Of a DNA stretch of 64,000 bases, positions 20,411 through 30,124 are shown in pieces. The number at the start of each line of letters is the position of its first letter. Positions within the stretch are counted from its first letter, which is position 1. Position numbers and translations under genes: made by a program. The notes beneath the pieces were generated by a model. The model worked only from the letters and a program-made list of their open reading frames with translations, was not told the DNA's origin and did not search any database. Source of the DNA: Jeotgalibacillus sp. S-D1 (GTDB taxonomy: Bacteria > Bacillota > Bacilli > Bacillales > Jeotgalibacillaceae); NCBI RefSeq assembly GCF_004358665.1, contig NZ_SMZR01000005.1:1-64000 (forward strand), in the 5' to 3' direction.

Positions 20411-20581
20411 TGTCGTTTTTTATCACCTAAGAATTGATAGTAAAACTTCGTTTCATAAGAAAATTCAGATTCAATCACCCTGGCTAAGTAGAAATTATTT
20501 CCCGGGAAACTGATTACAATCAAATTCTATTTATTTGTTCTCACAAGTATTGTTGGTAGTTTGAGAGAGTCTTTATTCTCT

Positions 20582-21937
20582 CTAAGATATAAATAAACTA
20601 ATGCTAAACACAACCGCAAATCCCACAAAACCAATGATTGTCTCCATAACCGTCCAGGTTTGCAGCGTCTCTTTTTCCGTTAAGCCGAAGAAACGATTTA
20701 CCAGCCAGAACCCTGAGTCATTTACATGAGAGAATACAGTGGCTCCTGAAGCGATCGAGATAACCAGCAGCCCAAGCATAGCAGATGAAACGTCGACAAC
20801 TTCAAGCACAGGCGCGATTAAGCCAGCTGCTGTAATCATTGCGACAGTTGCAGAGCCCTGTGCAACCCGAACAAAAGTGGCAATTAAAAACGCAAGCAAA
20901 ATGAGCGGCATACTGGAATTTGCCATCATATTCCCTAAGACATCCCCTACTCCACTATTAATCAGCGTCTGCTTAAAAACTCCCCCTGCTCCGGTAATCA
21001 GGATAATAATCCCTGCTGGCTCAAGAGATTTCGTTGCAATTTTTTGAACCTCTTCTTTTGTGTAACCGCGCTTTGTTCCAAGAAAATAAAAAGTCAATAA
21101 AGTCGAGATAGTTAATGCTACAAATGGATGACCAACAAAAGTAAAGAATTCGCGAACACTGTCTCCTTCCGGCAATACTGTTCCCAAAACTGTGTTTAAT
21201 ATAATTAAAAATAATGGAATTAAAATCAAAACAGCCACAAGCAAAAAGCTAGGCAATTCTTTTTCGTTGTATTCCTTTTTACCCATTTCGTTTTCAAGAA
21301 TGTAGTCCGGTACTTTGATATGAATTTTTCTTCCTATGTAGCGCCCAAACAGAGGTCCGGCAATAATCATGGCAGGCAGTCCAGCCAGAACCCCAAATAA
21401 AATGACCCAGCCTAAATCAGCCCCTAACACCGAAGCTACCGCAATAGGTCCTGGTGTTGGCGGGACAAAACTATGCGTTACAGCCAGACCGGCCAGCAGA
21501 GGCATCCCAAAGTAGAGCAGTGATTTTTTTGTTTTTTGTGCCAGACTGTAGATAATCGGCACCAGGATGACAAGCGCCACATCAAGGAAAATGGGAATCG
21601 CAACAATAAAACCCGTTAAGCCCAACGCCCATTGTACACGTCCTTCTCCAAACTTATTAACCAGTGTTAAGGCCAGCCGCTCTGCACCGCCAGATACACG
21701 GAGCAGCTCCCCAAACATCGCCCCGAGACCAACGACAACCGCAATAAAACCAAGTGTTCCTCCCATTCCTTCTTCAATGGAGGAGATAATCTCCTGAAGC
21801 TCCATACCTGAAGCAATCCCGATAAACAAACTTGAGATAAGCAAAGCAACAAATGCTTGAAGCTTTGATTTCATCACCAAAAACAGCAGCAGCGAAATTG
21901 CCAGAATCGTAACAATAATTAATCCCCCTGATGACAC
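20582..21937 (-). CDS. GntP-family gluconate/galactonate permease
   Basis: The 451-residue membrane protein has about 12 segments and GntP hallmarks (FGELLRVSGGAERLA; PIFLDVALVILVPI; HSFVPPTPGPIAVA; SHVNDSGFWLVNRFFGLTE). It is the last gene of the operon with dgoD, aldolase and kinase, so it most likely imports galactonate or a related aldonate by proton symport. No clear terminator follows. Confidence 0.9.
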   Translation of the reverse strand: MSSGGLIIVTILAISLLLFLVMKSKLQAFVALLISSLFIGIASGMELQEIISSIEEGMGGTLGFIAVVVGLGAMFGELLRVSGGAERLALTLVNKFGEGRVQWALGLTGFIVAIPIFLDVALVILVPIIYSLAQKTKKSLLYFGMPLLAGLAVTHSFVPPTPGPIAVASVLGADLGWVILFGVLAGLPAMIIAGPLFGRYIGRKIHIKVPDYILENEMGKKEYNEKELPSFLLVAVLILIPLFLIILNTVLGTVLPEGDSVREFFTFVGHPFVALTISTLLTFYFLGTKRGYTKEEVQKIATKSLEPAGIIILITGAGGVFKQTLINSGVGDVLGNMMANSSMPLILLAFLIATFVRVAQGSATVAMITAAGLIAPVLEVVDVSSAMLGLLVISIASGATVFSHVNDSGFWLVNRFFGLTEKETLQTWTVMETIIGFVGFAVVFSISLFIS

Positions 21938-21994
21938 GTGTAAAACCTCCCCTGTTTAATGATCTTCTTAAAAATTTCTGACGAAGTTATTAAT

Positions 21995-23143
21995 CTACCA
22001 TTCTGCTATTGTTCCATCTGCATGTCTCCACACAGGATTTTTCCAATTGTGGCCCTTCTCCGCAAGCTTCCGAACGTGATCTTCGTTTATTTCGATTCCA
22101 AGCCCTGGTCCCTTAGGAATCTTTACATGCCCTTTTTCATAATGAAAAACAGATTTATCCATGATGTAGTCCAGTAAATCACTTTCAACATTATAATGAA
22201 TTCCAAGACTCTGCTCCTGAATAAACGCGTTGTGAGCTGTTGCATCAACCTGCAGACAGGCTGCAAGGGCAATCGGTCCAAGAGGACAGTGAGGAGCTAC
22301 CGCAACATCATACGCCTCTGCCATTGAGAAAATCTTTTTGCATTCTGTAATTCCACCCGCATGAGACAGATCGGGCTGAATAATGTCTGCATAGCCGTCA
22401 GACAGCAGCTTTTTAAAATCCCATCTTGAAAACATCCGTTCACCCGTCGCAATGGGAATATTCGTATGCATCGCAATATCCCTCAACGCTTCATTATTTT
22501 CCGGCAAAACAGGTTCTTCTATAAACATCGGGCGAAACGGTTCAAGCTCTTTCGCCAGTATTTTAGCCATCGGTTTATGAACTCTCCCGTGAAAGTCGAT
22601 CCCGATTCCTATATAATCTCCAACTGCTTCCCGCACTGCTGCAATTCTTGCCACAGTTTGATCAATCTTTTCATATGAATCGACATATTGAAGTTCTTCC
22701 GTACCGTTCATTTTTACCGCAGTAAAACCTGCATCAACCACTTCTTTTGCTGCTATACCAACTTCTGCCGGACGGTCTCCGCCTATCCATGAATACACGC
22801 GGATTGAATCCCTGCAGGCCCCTCCCAGCAATTGATGAACAGGAGCATCATAAAATTTCCCTTTAATATCCCAAAGGGCCTGATCAATTCCCGCAATGGC
22901 ACTCATATGTATGGGGCCTCCCCGGTAAAATCCGGAGCGGTACATCATGTTCCAGTGATCTTCGATACGCGCTGGATCTTTTCCAATTAATTGTTCCATC
23001 AGTTCATGAACACAAGCCTTGACCGTTGAGGCTTTGCCCTCAATTACCGGCTCCCCCCACCCTGTGATACCTTCATCCGTTTCAATTTTCAAAAACAGCC
23101 ATCTTGGCGGTACTTGAAATAGCTCATAACCGGTAATTTTCAT
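21995..23143 (-). CDS. dgoD: D-galactonate dehydratase
   Basis: Dehydrates D-galactonate to 2-keto-3-deoxy-galactonate. The 382-residue protein is an enolase-superfamily member with the same length as E. coli DgoD and near-identical landmark segments: [38 protein letters not shown] (metal Asp, acid/base His), FIEEPV and TGERMFSR (metal Glu pair), and [15 protein letters not shown] (second catalytic His). The 3' end of the aldolase gene overlaps its start by four bases (ATGA), indicating translational coupling. Confidence 0.94.
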   Translation of the reverse strand: MKITGYELFQVPPRWLFLKIETDEGITGWGEPVIEGKASTVKACVHELMEQLIGKDPARIEDHWNMMYRSGFYRGGPIHMSAIAGIDQALWDIKGKFYDAPVHQLLGGACRDSIRVYSWIGGDRPAEVGIAAKEVVDAGFTAVKMNGTEELQYVDSYEKIDQTVARIAAVREAVGDYIGIGIDFHGRVHKPMAKILAKELEPFRPMFIEEPVLPENNEALRDIAMHTNIPIATGERMFSRWDFKKLLSDGYADIIQPDLSHAGGITECKKIFSMAEAYDVAVAPHCPLGPIALAACLQVDATAHNAFIQEQSLGIHYNVESDLLDYIMDKSVFHYEKGHVKIPKGPGLGIEINEDHVRKLAEKGHNWKNPVWRHADGTIAEW

Positions 23144-23793
23144 TTTTTTGTTCCTCCTTTAAACTGCTCTGTTAGCAAAGTAAATTGTCTCGCTTTATCT
23201 GTTAGGTTTTTCAGATATGCCTGATTAATTTCGGTTTTTGAATGAACGAGCGAACTTCCCAGGCCGCAGGCAACTGCCCCGTTTTTCAAATAGGCTTCAA
23301 AGTTCGCAAGATCAACACCCCCGGTAGGCATAAGCGGAATATGTCCAAGCGGTCCTTTTAGGTCCTTAATGTAATCCGGTCCAAGCGTCGTAACTGGAAA
23401 CACCTTGACAATGTCGCAGCCGCTTTCATAGGCAGTTACGATTTCAGTCGGCGTCATAGCCCCAGGTATGCTGACAGCCCCATATCTTTTTGTCATTTTA
23501 ATCGTTTCCGTATTTACAGAGGGCGCCAGGATAAAAGATGCCCCCGCTAATAAAGCGGCGCGTGCGGATTCAGGATCAAGTACAGTCCCTGCTCCTACCG
23601 TCATAACATTTCCAAGCTCACGGCTGACTAATTCAATGGACTCGAGTGCTTTAGGTGAATTTAAAGTGATTTCGATCACCTGAACGCCCCCTTCATGCAA
23701 AGACCAGGCAATCTTAAGAACATCTTCCGGGGACTGTCCTCTCACGATGGGAACCATCTTGCTATCCAGTATTCTGGTTAATGCTTTATTCAT
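23140..23793 (-). CDS. KDPG/KDPGal aldolase
   Basis: The 217-residue class I aldolase of the Eda/DgoA family has the Schiff-base lysine in CDIVKVFPV, Glu in [10 protein letters not shown], and GAGTVLD and PTGGVDL phosphate-site motifs. In this context it should cleave 2-keto-3-deoxy-6-phosphogalactonate into pyruvate and glyceraldehyde-3-phosphate. The sequence cannot separate galacto from gluco specificity. Confidence 0.92.
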   Translation of the reverse strand: MNKALTRILDSKMVPIVRGQSPEDVLKIAWSLHEGGVQVIEITLNSPKALESIELVSRELGNVMTVGAGTVLDPESARAALLAGASFILAPSVNTETIKMTKRYGAVSIPGAMTPTEIVTAYESGCDIVKVFPVTTLGPDYIKDLKGPLGHIPLMPTGGVDLANFEAYLKNGAVACGLGSSLVHSKTEINQAYLKNLTDKARQFTLLTEQFKGGTKK

Positions 23794-23805
23794 CTCTTTT
23801 TCCCC

Positions 23806-24756
23806 CTATCTAACTACATCTTCCTTAGTTTCTGCCATAAAATCCCCAAGAAGCCTGTGATCGGGCAAACCTTCAATATCACCGACAGTTGTTGTCACCA
23901 TCGCGCCAATTGCGCATCCCCTGAGGACAGCCTCTTCATAACTCAGTTCATCAAGGAGTCCTGAAATGAATCCTGCTGCAAATCCATCGCCCGCGCCGAC
24001 GGGATCGATGGATTTCACCTTAAATCCCGCCACGTATTTTCCCTCCTTACCGGCTAAATAATAGGCTCCCTGCTCACCAAGCTTGACCACTGCTGAAGCA
24101 GCCCCTATTTCCTTAAACTGCCGTGCGATCTCTTTTTCATCCTTTATCCCAAACAGAAATTCCCCTTCTGATATCCCCGGCAAAACAATATCTGACTCGG
24201 ATGCAATTTTAAGAAGAACCTCACGTGCTTTTTCCTCTCCCCAAAGTTTTTTACGCAGATTAGGATCGAAAATCACTTTAACCGAATGCTTCTTTGCATA
24301 TGTAATGGACTGCAGAACAGCTGCAAGACAAGAACTGCTTAAGGCAGGGGTAATTCCCGTAATATATAAATATTTAGCTTGTGCTATGTACTTCTCACTG
24401 ATGTCATCCGGGTTTAAATTGCTTGCAGCAGAACCTTTTCGATAATAGTAAACCCTTACATTTTCTTCATTTATTATTTCCTTTAGCATTAAACCGGTAG
24501 GTGATGATTCATCCTTGTTTACCCGGCTCACATCAATGCCCTCGCCTCTTACAAATGAAAGAACAGAAGCACCCAGCTCATCATCACCAACACGGCTGAT
24601 CCACCCCGTGCGATGACCCAGCCTTGACAGCCCGGCCATTGTGTTTGTTTCAGCACCTGCAAATGCTGACTGATATTGGCGTGCATACCTCATCAAGCCA
24701 GTAGTTTGAGACGTAAAAGAAACCATTGTTTCCCCAAGTGTCACTACATCCATCAT
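23806..24756 (-). CDS. kdgK: 2-keto-3-deoxy-sugar-acid kinase (PfkB family)
   Basis: The 316-residue ribokinase-fold kinase has the N-terminal LGETMVSF and GAETNTMAGLSRLG substrate motif and the C-terminal DPVGAGDGFAAGFISGLL with catalytic Asp in GAGD. It phosphorylates the dehydratase product. Classical E. coli galactonate pathways use DgoK, which has a different fold, so here a KdgK-type enzyme fills that step. Confidence 0.9.
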   Translation of the reverse strand: MMDVVTLGETMVSFTSQTTGLMRYARQYQSAFAGAETNTMAGLSRLGHRTGWISRVGDDELGASVLSFVRGEGIDVSRVNKDESSPTGLMLKEIINEENVRVYYYRKGSAASNLNPDDISEKYIAQAKYLYITGITPALSSSCLAAVLQSITYAKKHSVKVIFDPNLRKKLWGEEKAREVLLKIASESDIVLPGISEGEFLFGIKDEKEIARQFKEIGAASAVVKLGEQGAYYLAGKEGKYVAGFKVKSIDPVGAGDGFAAGFISGLLDELSYEEAVLRGCAIGAMVTTTVGDIEGLPDHRLLGDFMAETKEDVVR

Positions 24757-24766
24757 TTAACCCCCC

Positions 24767-25519
24767 TTAAGAATTGGTATAACCGAGATTTCGGGATATT
24801 TTTTCAGAAGCAGTCAAAAGTTTCTGAACGATCGGCTCTTTATTCGGCAACATCCTGAACTTTGGCCCTGCGATGCTGATGGCAGCTGCCATCTCATTTC
24901 TTGCATTAAAGACCGGAGCGGCAAGACAGTACAATCCTTCTTCATTTTCTTCATCGTCAATCGCGTATCCTTGCTCTGCATAGTTTTTGAGCTGTTGTAA
25001 AAGGATCGGTTTTGATGTGACCGTCTTTTCTGTGATTTTGTTCAGATCCAGTTCATTAATGAGGCTCTCTCTTTTTTGTTCAGGCAGGAAAGCAAGAAAA
25101 GCTTTTCCCAGGCCAGTACAATAAAGAGGCTTTCGGGAACCTATTTTTGCACCGGTTCGGATGGAGCGGTTATATTCCAGCTTAGATACATAAACAAGCT
25201 CATCCTCTGTTAAAACAGCCATGAATACGGTCTCCTGCACTTCCTCCATTAACTCCCGCAAGTACACTTCTCCCTCAGACTGAACATCGAGTCCTTCCAT
25301 TGCATTTGATCCAATATGAATAAGCTTTGGACCAAGTTTATATTTCTTTGAAATGGTTTGAACCAAATACCCTCTTGTGCAAAGTGTTTGCACAAGATTA
25401 AAAGTACTGCTTTGTGGGAAAGAGAGCGTAAGACTAATTTCTTTACTTGTTAATCCCTCTGAATATTCACTAAGCAATTCCAATATTTCCATTACACGTA
25501 CGGCTGATTTTACTGACAT
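24767..25519 (-). CDS. IclR-family transcription regulator
   Basis: The 250-residue regulator has an N-terminal winged helix (about 5-65; GLTSKEISLTLSFPQSSTFNLVQTL) and an IclR effector domain (about 75-245; IRTGAKIGSRKPLYCTGLGKAFLAF). It heads the galactonate operon, 10 bases before kdgK, so it is probably the local, self-regulating repressor. The ATG at 25519 was chosen for GAGGTG four bases upstream; the open frame begins five codons earlier at TTG without support. Confidence 0.9.
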   Translation of the reverse strand: MSVKSAVRVMEILELLSEYSEGLTSKEISLTLSFPQSSTFNLVQTLCTRGYLVQTISKKYKLGPKLIHIGSNAMEGLDVQSEGEVYLRELMEEVQETVFMAVLTEDELVYVSKLEYNRSIRTGAKIGSRKPLYCTGLGKAFLAFLPEQKRESLINELDLNKITEKTVTSKPILLQQLKNYAEQGYAIDDEENEEGLYCLAAPVFNARNEMAAAISIAGPKFRMLPNKEPIVQKLLTASEKISRNLGYTNS

Positions 25520-25539
25520 CTTACACCTCTTCAATTCAC

Positions 25540-25569
25540 ATATGTGATTTTAATTCTTATATGTGATTT
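25540..25569. promoter_or_regulatory. direct-repeat operator candidate upstream of the IclR gene
   Basis: ATATGTGATTT occurs twice with a 19-base period (25540-25550 and 25559-25569). The first copy also forms the palindrome CACATATGTG. They lie between the promoter and the ribosome site, a repressing position. IclR binding is inferred. Confidence 0.5.
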
Positions 25570-25578
25570 AATAGAATG

Positions 25579-25607
25579 AGCTTAACAAAAGAAAACGCTT
25601 TCGTCAA
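25579..25607 (-). promoter_or_regulatory. promoter of galactonate operon with overlapping cre-like site
   Basis: Minus strand: -35 TTGACG (25602-25607), a 17-base spacer and -10 TAAGCT (25579-25584). A cre-like sequence, AGAAAACGCTTTCG (25590-25603), fills the spacer and overlaps the -35. Carbon catabolite repression by CcpA is therefore likely, though the outer bases of the cre differ from consensus. Confidence 0.5.
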
Positions 25608-25871
25608 ACTCTTTTTTGTTATTCAAAGTAAATATAATGGAATATTATTCTACTTTTTGTAAGCTTGAAAAATTCAGGGTGGGCAAGTGCATAAAGTTAA
25701 ATCATTCATAACAAGCGTTTCATCAGCGATATTTCCGTCACATTGGTAGTCATACTACTGCAACTTTTTCTTATACTTGTTCATCAGGCTGGTAAAGGCA
25801 TTTGCTTTTTAATAGATGTGGAAAAGGTGTTTGGGATTAACCAAAGTTCTATCCAATAGTTTTTCAAATGA

Positions 25872-25898
25872 AGCCGGCGAGCACATAGCTCGTCGGCT
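25872..25898 (+). terminator. hairpin, possible terminator
   Basis: AGCCGGCGAGC pairs with GCTCGTCGGCT, followed by CTTTATGTTT on the + strand. No convincing + strand gene precedes it, so it may be a relic or end a small unannotated transcript. Confidence 0.45.
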
Positions 25899-25946
25899 CT
25901 TTATGTTTGGGGGCTGGATTATTGAAGATGAAAAATCGAATTTCTT

Positions 25947-26072
25947 GTAGAAGGTTTAACTGAAAGTGTAGAAGGTTTTGGACGAGATGTAGAAGGTTTA
26001 ATTTTAGTGGTAGAAAGTCTCCTTGGAAGTGCAGAAGGTTCACTTTGAGATGTAGAAGTCTCCCTTTCCTAT
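25947..26072. repeat. 21-base tandem repeat, six units
   Basis: The motif GTAGAAGGTTTA restarts at 25947, 25968, 25989, 26010, 26031 and 26052, exactly 21 bases apart; unit ends vary. An isolated partial copy (GTAGAAC) is at 26101. Because 21 bases are seven codons, the minus strand reads as an L-L-H heptad pattern, but that frame has no ribosome site and a GTG start, so I treat it as a minisatellite and not as a gene. Confidence 0.8.
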
Positions 26073-26153
26073 CAAAAACGCCGCTTTTCTCCACTGTAAT
26101 GTAGAACTTTTCTCCTGAAAACTCCTGCTCCCCTCTCTATCTTACATAAACAA

Positions 26154-26180
26154 AGACCCGTGCTCACATAGTACGGGTCT
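26154..26180 (-). terminator. P450 gene terminator
   Basis: Minus strand: AGACCCGT pairs with ACGGGTCT, followed by TTGTTT, eight bases after the stop at 26188. Confidence 0.75.
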
Positions 26181-26187
26181 AATCTGG

Positions 26188-29100
26188 TTAACTTCCAGCC
26201 CAAACGTCTTTTGCGTAACTTCCATTCTGCTGCAGCTGATCGAGCCAGATTTTGGCTTCATCAGCATCAGTATGATTAACCGTTTGATAGGCTTTCAGCA
26301 GTGCTGCTTCAACGTCTCCTGCCATATGCGTGCCGTCGCCGCATACATAAAGTTTTCCTCCACTTCCAAGTATGCGGATTAAATTTTCTGTATGATCTGC
26401 CATTAAATGCTGGACATACGTTTTTGGCGATCCCTGTACCCGGGAATAAGCAGTATGAAGCGTGACAATCCCATTTTCTTTGAACTGTTCCAGTTCCTTG
26501 CGATAAATAAAGTCCATATCATTTCTGCATCCAAAGTAGAGATGTGCTTCTCCCAGCGATTTGCCTTCGTTCTTTAAAGCTGAACGGGCTTGCAGGAAAC
26601 CTCTGAACGGAGCAACACCAGTGCCAGGTCCAACCATTATAACAGGTGTCATTGGGTCTTCCGGCAGCTGGAACCTGGTTTCCGGTGTACGGACAAATAC
26701 CAATAGCTCCTCCCCTGCTTTGCGGTCAGATAAATAATTAGACGCTACACCCCGGTACTCACTATGTCCTTTCCAGGCAGCACCCCTCACAACACTGACC
26801 GTTATGCTGGTCACTTCTGAATTTACTTTAGGTGAACTGGAAATTGAATAGTATCTCGGTTTTAACGGACGCAGAAGTTCCAAAAACCGTTCAAAAGGCA
26901 ATTCACATGCTTCATATTTTTCCATCAGATCAAGCATTGAGATGCGTTTTGTTAGAATTTCTTCTTTATAATTGTCTTCTTCCGTCATTTTTTCCAATTC
27001 AACTTTATGCGGAGGACAGACCGTATATTGCGCCAGTTCACGGATTTGTGCTCTGGTTGCCGGCTCCTGCAATTCTACACTGCTGCTAAATAGGTTAAAC
27101 AGACTGACAGGACGGTCCAAAGGCAGATGGGCAGCGCTGTGGCCGCTTGCTGTCAGCAGCAGTTGATCTTCCCCATTTAAATCAAAACGAGTAAGAACCC
27201 GGTGAACATTTTCTTCACTGTTGGTTGGAAGCACACCCAGGTGATCCCCCTCTTGATATGTTACACCTTTCGGCAGCTGAATCTCCACATGCCGGGTGCT
27301 TCTTTCACTTCCATCTAATTGAAGCTCGCGGTTATCTTTAACAACTGCACGTACTGCACCATAGGTTCTGACTAATGGCGATTCCGGCTGTCCACTGACA
27401 AACTCCACGGATAATGTGCTGCGGTCTTTTTTTACTTCTTCATTTAATTCTAAATCAAAAGCAGCAAGTGTATCCTCCCACATGCGGCTTCTCCATTGGT
27501 CAAATTGCTCCTCAAAGTCTCCGCTTGCGTCGCCTTCACCCCGGTCAGAAAAACGTACAGCGCCTTTTTGTTCAAGCTGCTGGTCAATCAGCCGCGGTAC
27601 ATCCTGGTATGTGCTCGCCCAGTTTCGGTCTCCGCAGCCAAATACCGTATAATGAACGCCGTCCAATTCCCCTGCATTCAAATCGGTCAGCCATTCAACA
27701 AACTTGACTGCTGTTCTTGGCGGCTTGCCGTTATAAGAAGCGGTCACAATGATGACAGCCCCGTCTTTGGGCAATTGGCCAATCCGATCGTTCAGGGTGG
27801 CCACTTCACTTTTAACTCCGTATAAACTTGCAGTATCAGCAAGCTCGTTGGCAATGCCCTCTGCTGTGCCCATGTCCGATCCATATAAAACAAGAAGCTC
27901 ACGGTCATTAACACCTGACAGAGAAGAAGAAGGAATATTCTCTTTTTTGTTGTTTTCCTCTTCTTTTACAGGCTGCTGAACGGATGATTGAATGCGCTGA
28001 CCACTGCGGGATTTTACACGCATTGTAAAATCTCCGGGTTTTAACGTTAAAGTCTGTTTGATGTCAAGCTCGTAATCGGAGTGGTCCATCAATTGAAATT
28101 GTTTAAGGATCATACCAAGAACCAATGTTGCTTCATGGAGGGCAAACTGCATGCCAATACAGGCTCTTTGCCCGTTTCCAAATGGCTTGTATGCATCATT
28201 TGGCACCTTGGATGGGTCTTCAAAACGTTCCGGCTTGAATTCTTCTGCATCATTTCCCCATGCGCCTCTGTCACGGTGAAGCTGTGGAATAAGAACGGTG
28301 ACCTTTTCTCCCTTTTTAATTGGATACTTTCCTCCAATTACTGTGTCTTTTTTCGGATTTAGACTGAAGGCTGGAGCGGTTGGCCATAGACGCAATGATT
28401 CATTTAAAATCATTTTCACGTAGTCAAGCTGTGTTACCTGTTTATAAGTTGGTGTATCATCCGTTAACACACGGTCCACTTCTTCATATGCTTTTTGCAG
28501 TTTTTCCGGATTTTTCAGTAAATAATATAAAGCAAAAGACAGTAGTCCGCTTGTCGTCTCATGTCCTGCAATGAGAAAGGTGATGATTTGGTAACGAATA
28601 TTTTCGTCATCTAATCTTTCACCCGTTTCAGGATCCTTCGCATGAAGCATCAGTGAAAGTAAATCTTTTTCATTTTGATCTTCACTTGCTTTTCGCTCTG
28701 CGATAATATTGTCCACGAGGGTATTCATTTCCTGAATATCCTGGTTGTATTGCCGTTTGGTTTTAACCATTAGCTTATCCTGAAGATCCATTCGCTGAAG
28801 CTGATGCATGGATTCATCCAGCGCTCTGACCATACTGTTTATAAAAGGATGGGGTGTTTCTCTGTAATAACTGTTGAATCGGTAGTTAAATCCGCATAAC
28901 CCGATCGTATCAAGCGTAAGACGTGTCATATCTTCCGGCACATCAATGCTTTCATTTGGATTAAGGCGTTCCCATTTCTGAACAAGCTGTGTGGCGATGT
29001 CGATCATCATGGAATGATATCCTTTCATCGCTCTTTTGCTGAAGGTTGGCATTAAAATATTATGTGCTTTCTGCCAGTTCGGCTCATGGGTCCAGCTTGT

Positions 29101-29367
29101 AAACAAACCATCTCCTCCAAAAGCACGAACTTTTTCCAGTGCGCCTTCAATGCTTTTATCAAAACGGGATTCATCGCAAACCTCTGCGACCAGCTCCGGA
29201 CTGGATATAATGATACTGTCAGATGCAGGTGTATTAAAGCGAAAGATCGGACCATGTTCATCTGCAAGCTTGCATAAGGACAGGGTAGGCTTATCCTTAT
29301 TTATTAAAGGTAAATTGCCAAGCGGTCCATACGTTTTCGGCTGAGGAATTGCGTACATTGTCTCCAT
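26188..29367 (-). CDS. bifunctional cytochrome P450/NADPH reductase (CYP102A type)
   Basis: Self-sufficient fatty acid hydroxylase, 1059 residues. P450 domain (about 1-460): oxygen-binding AGHETTSG (267-274) and heme ligand Cys403 in [10 protein letters not shown]. The position equivalent to the well-known substrate-gating Phe is F89 (GLFTSW). A linker of about 30 residues leads to a flavodoxin-like FMN domain (about 490-635, [11 protein letters not shown]) and a FAD/NADPH domain ([23 protein letters not shown]) ending DVWAGS. The ATG at 29367 fits AAAGGTG upstream. A MarR-type gene is divergent; in B. subtilis a TetR-type regulator controls the related cypB, so the regulator differs here. 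Confidence 0.96.
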   Translation of the reverse strand: METMYAIPQPKTYGPLGNLPLINKDKPTLSLCKLADEHGPIFRFNTPASDSIIISSPELVAEVCDESRFDKSIEGALEKVRAFGGDGLFTSWTHEPNWQKAHNILMPTFSKRAMKGYHSMMIDIATQLVQKWERLNPNESIDVPEDMTRLTLDTIGLCGFNYRFNSYYRETPHPFINSMVRALDESMHQLQRMDLQDKLMVKTKRQYNQDIQEMNTLVDNIIAERKASEDQNEKDLLSLMLHAKDPETGERLDDENIRYQIITFLIAGHETTSGLLSFALYYLLKNPEKLQKAYEEVDRVLTDDTPTYKQVTQLDYVKMILNESLRLWPTAPAFSLNPKKDTVIGGKYPIKKGEKVTVLIPQLHRDRGAWGNDAEEFKPERFEDPSKVPNDAYKPFGNGQRACIGMQFALHEATLVLGMILKQFQLMDHSDYELDIKQTLTLKPGDFTMRVKSRSGQRIQSSVQQPVKEEENNKKENIPSSSLSGVNDRELLVLYGSDMGTAEGIANELADTASLYGVKSEVATLNDRIGQLPKDGAVIIVTASYNGKPPRTAVKFVEWLTDLNAGELDGVHYTVFGCGDRNWASTYQDVPRLIDQQLEQKGAVRFSDRGEGDASGDFEEQFDQWRSRMWEDTLAAFDLELNEEVKKDRSTLSVEFVSGQPESPLVRTYGAVRAVVKDNRELQLDGSERSTRHVEIQLPKGVTYQEGDHLGVLPTNSEENVHRVLTRFDLNGEDQLLLTASGHSAAHLPLDRPVSLFNLFSSSVELQEPATRAQIRELAQYTVCPPHKVELEKMTEEDNYKEEILTKRISMLDLMEKYEACELPFERFLELLRPLKPRYYSISSSPKVNSEVTSITVSVVRGAAWKGHSEYRGVASNYLSDRKAGEELLVFVRTPETRFQLPEDPMTPVIMVGPGTGVAPFRGFLQARSALKNEGKSLGEAHLYFGCRNDMDFIYRKELEQFKENGIVTLHTAYSRVQGSPKTYVQHLMADHTENLIRILGSGGKLYVCGDGTHMAGDVEAALLKAYQTVNHTDADEAKIWLDQLQQNGSYAKDVWAGS

Positions 29368-29454
29368 AAAAAACACCTTTCTGTAATTAAATCGGTTTGT
29401 CTTCTTGATCCTTAGACTTAAAGGTAGTTATGATGGTTTTAGAAATATAAATTG

Positions 29455-29478
29455 TTAACCGTTAAGATTCTTAGTTAA
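29455..29478. promoter_or_regulatory. candidate MarR operator
   Basis: An imperfect palindrome, TTAAC-CG-TTAAG-ATT-CTTA-GTTAA, lies midway between the divergent P450 and MarR genes, where a shared repressor site is expected. Binding is inferred. Confidence 0.45.
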
Positions 29479-29562
29479 ACTTATGACTGCCATTTTTTAG
29501 TCTAGTCGTAATAGTTCATGGCATGTACAATACACACATATTATAGTTTAGGGGATGTACCA

Positions 29563-29997
29563 ATGTCAAAAGATATCAGCCAGGCTTTCGTCCAATTCAG
29601 TGAAGCCATATGGAATATAAATGCATATGTAGCGGAAATAATTGCTCAAAATGAGGAGTTAAATCAATATTCCTCCCAACAATTGCAGACACTTCGGATC
29701 ATAAAAGAACATCCGGATATTTCTCAGAGTGAAATTGCTGCTATTCAGGGGGTTTTTAAAACGGCTATTTCCAATCGGATCAAAAAGCTTGAGCTTGGCG
29801 GGCTGATTGCTATCAGCTCCGGGCGTGACCGACGTGAAAAAAGCGTAAAAATTACAGATAAAGGCCTGCATTTAATGAATACAAGCGAAAAAGTAATCTA
29901 TGGGCATTTAAATGATTTATTAAGCAGCGAATTTTCAAATGAAGAAATTGTGACATTCACAAAACAGCTTCACAGAATTAATCAGCTGCTTAAATAA
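29563..29997 (+). CDS. MarR-family transcription regulator
   Basis: The 144-residue protein has a winged helix (about 40-105; QLQTLRIIKEHPDISQSEIAAI, then ISSGRDRREKSVKITDKG as the wing) flanked by dimerisation helices. It is divergent from the P450, whose expression it probably represses until a fatty acid or lipophilic ligand binds. The ATG at 29563 has GGGGATG upstream; the frame is open for 15 more codons without a ribosome site. Confidence 0.88.
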   Translation: MSKDISQAFVQFSEAIWNINAYVAEIIAQNEELNQYSSQQLQTLRIIKEHPDISQSEIAAIQGVFKTAISNRIKKLELGGLIAISSGRDRREKSVKITDKGLHLMNTSEKVIYGHLNDLLSSEFSNEEIVTFTKQLHRINQLLK

Positions 29998-30007
29998 AAG
30001 GGCAATA

Positions 30008-30046
30008 AAGAAGAGGGTGAGACAAATGTGTCTCACCCTCTTCTTT
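30008..30046 (+). terminator. marR terminator
   Basis: AAGAAGAGGGTGAGACA is complementary to TGTCTCACCCTCTTCTT across a five-base loop, followed by T. This hairpin style recurs at 34909-34941. Confidence 0.9.
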
Positions 30047-30049
30047 CCA

Positions 30050-30100
30050 CTTCGCTTGAGCCTTCTTAGGTTTAGCCATACGGAGTCTAAGCCTGTCTTT
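30050..30100. repeat. dispersed nested-hairpin element, degenerate copy
   Basis: The stretch GCTTGAGCCTTCTTAGG...CTAAGCC aligns with the centre of the element at 34944-35069 (GCTGAGCCCTCTTCAGG...TCTCAGC) and keeps the outer pairing GCTT-AG/CT-AAGC. It directly follows the marR terminator. Flanks are not recognisable. Confidence 0.55.
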
Positions 30101-30124
30101 TGCAGTTATTGTTATATACTTTTT

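Larger units (their letters stand above)
25520..26187. other. gene-poor region between galactonate operon and P450
   Basis: About 670 bases. They hold the galactonate control region, a hairpin at 25872-25898, a 21-base tandem repeat at 25947-26072 and the P450 terminator. A short + strand frame (about 25728-25860) encodes a hydrophobic stretch VVILLQLFLILV but has only a TTG start and no ribosome site, so no gene is called. Confidence 0.5.

Noticed and set aside
25728-25860. Short + strand frame with a hydrophobic stretch before a terminator hairpin
   Set aside because: Only a TTG start is available, with no ribosome site; too weak to call a gene.
25864-26094. 76-codon minus-strand frame with repeated L-L-H heptads
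   Set aside because: It is produced by the 21-base tandem repeat, starts with GTG, has no ribosome site, and lies between terminators.
27414-27825. Several + strand frames opposite the P450 reductase gene
   Set aside because: All are antisense shadows of a well-supported long gene, without ribosome sites.
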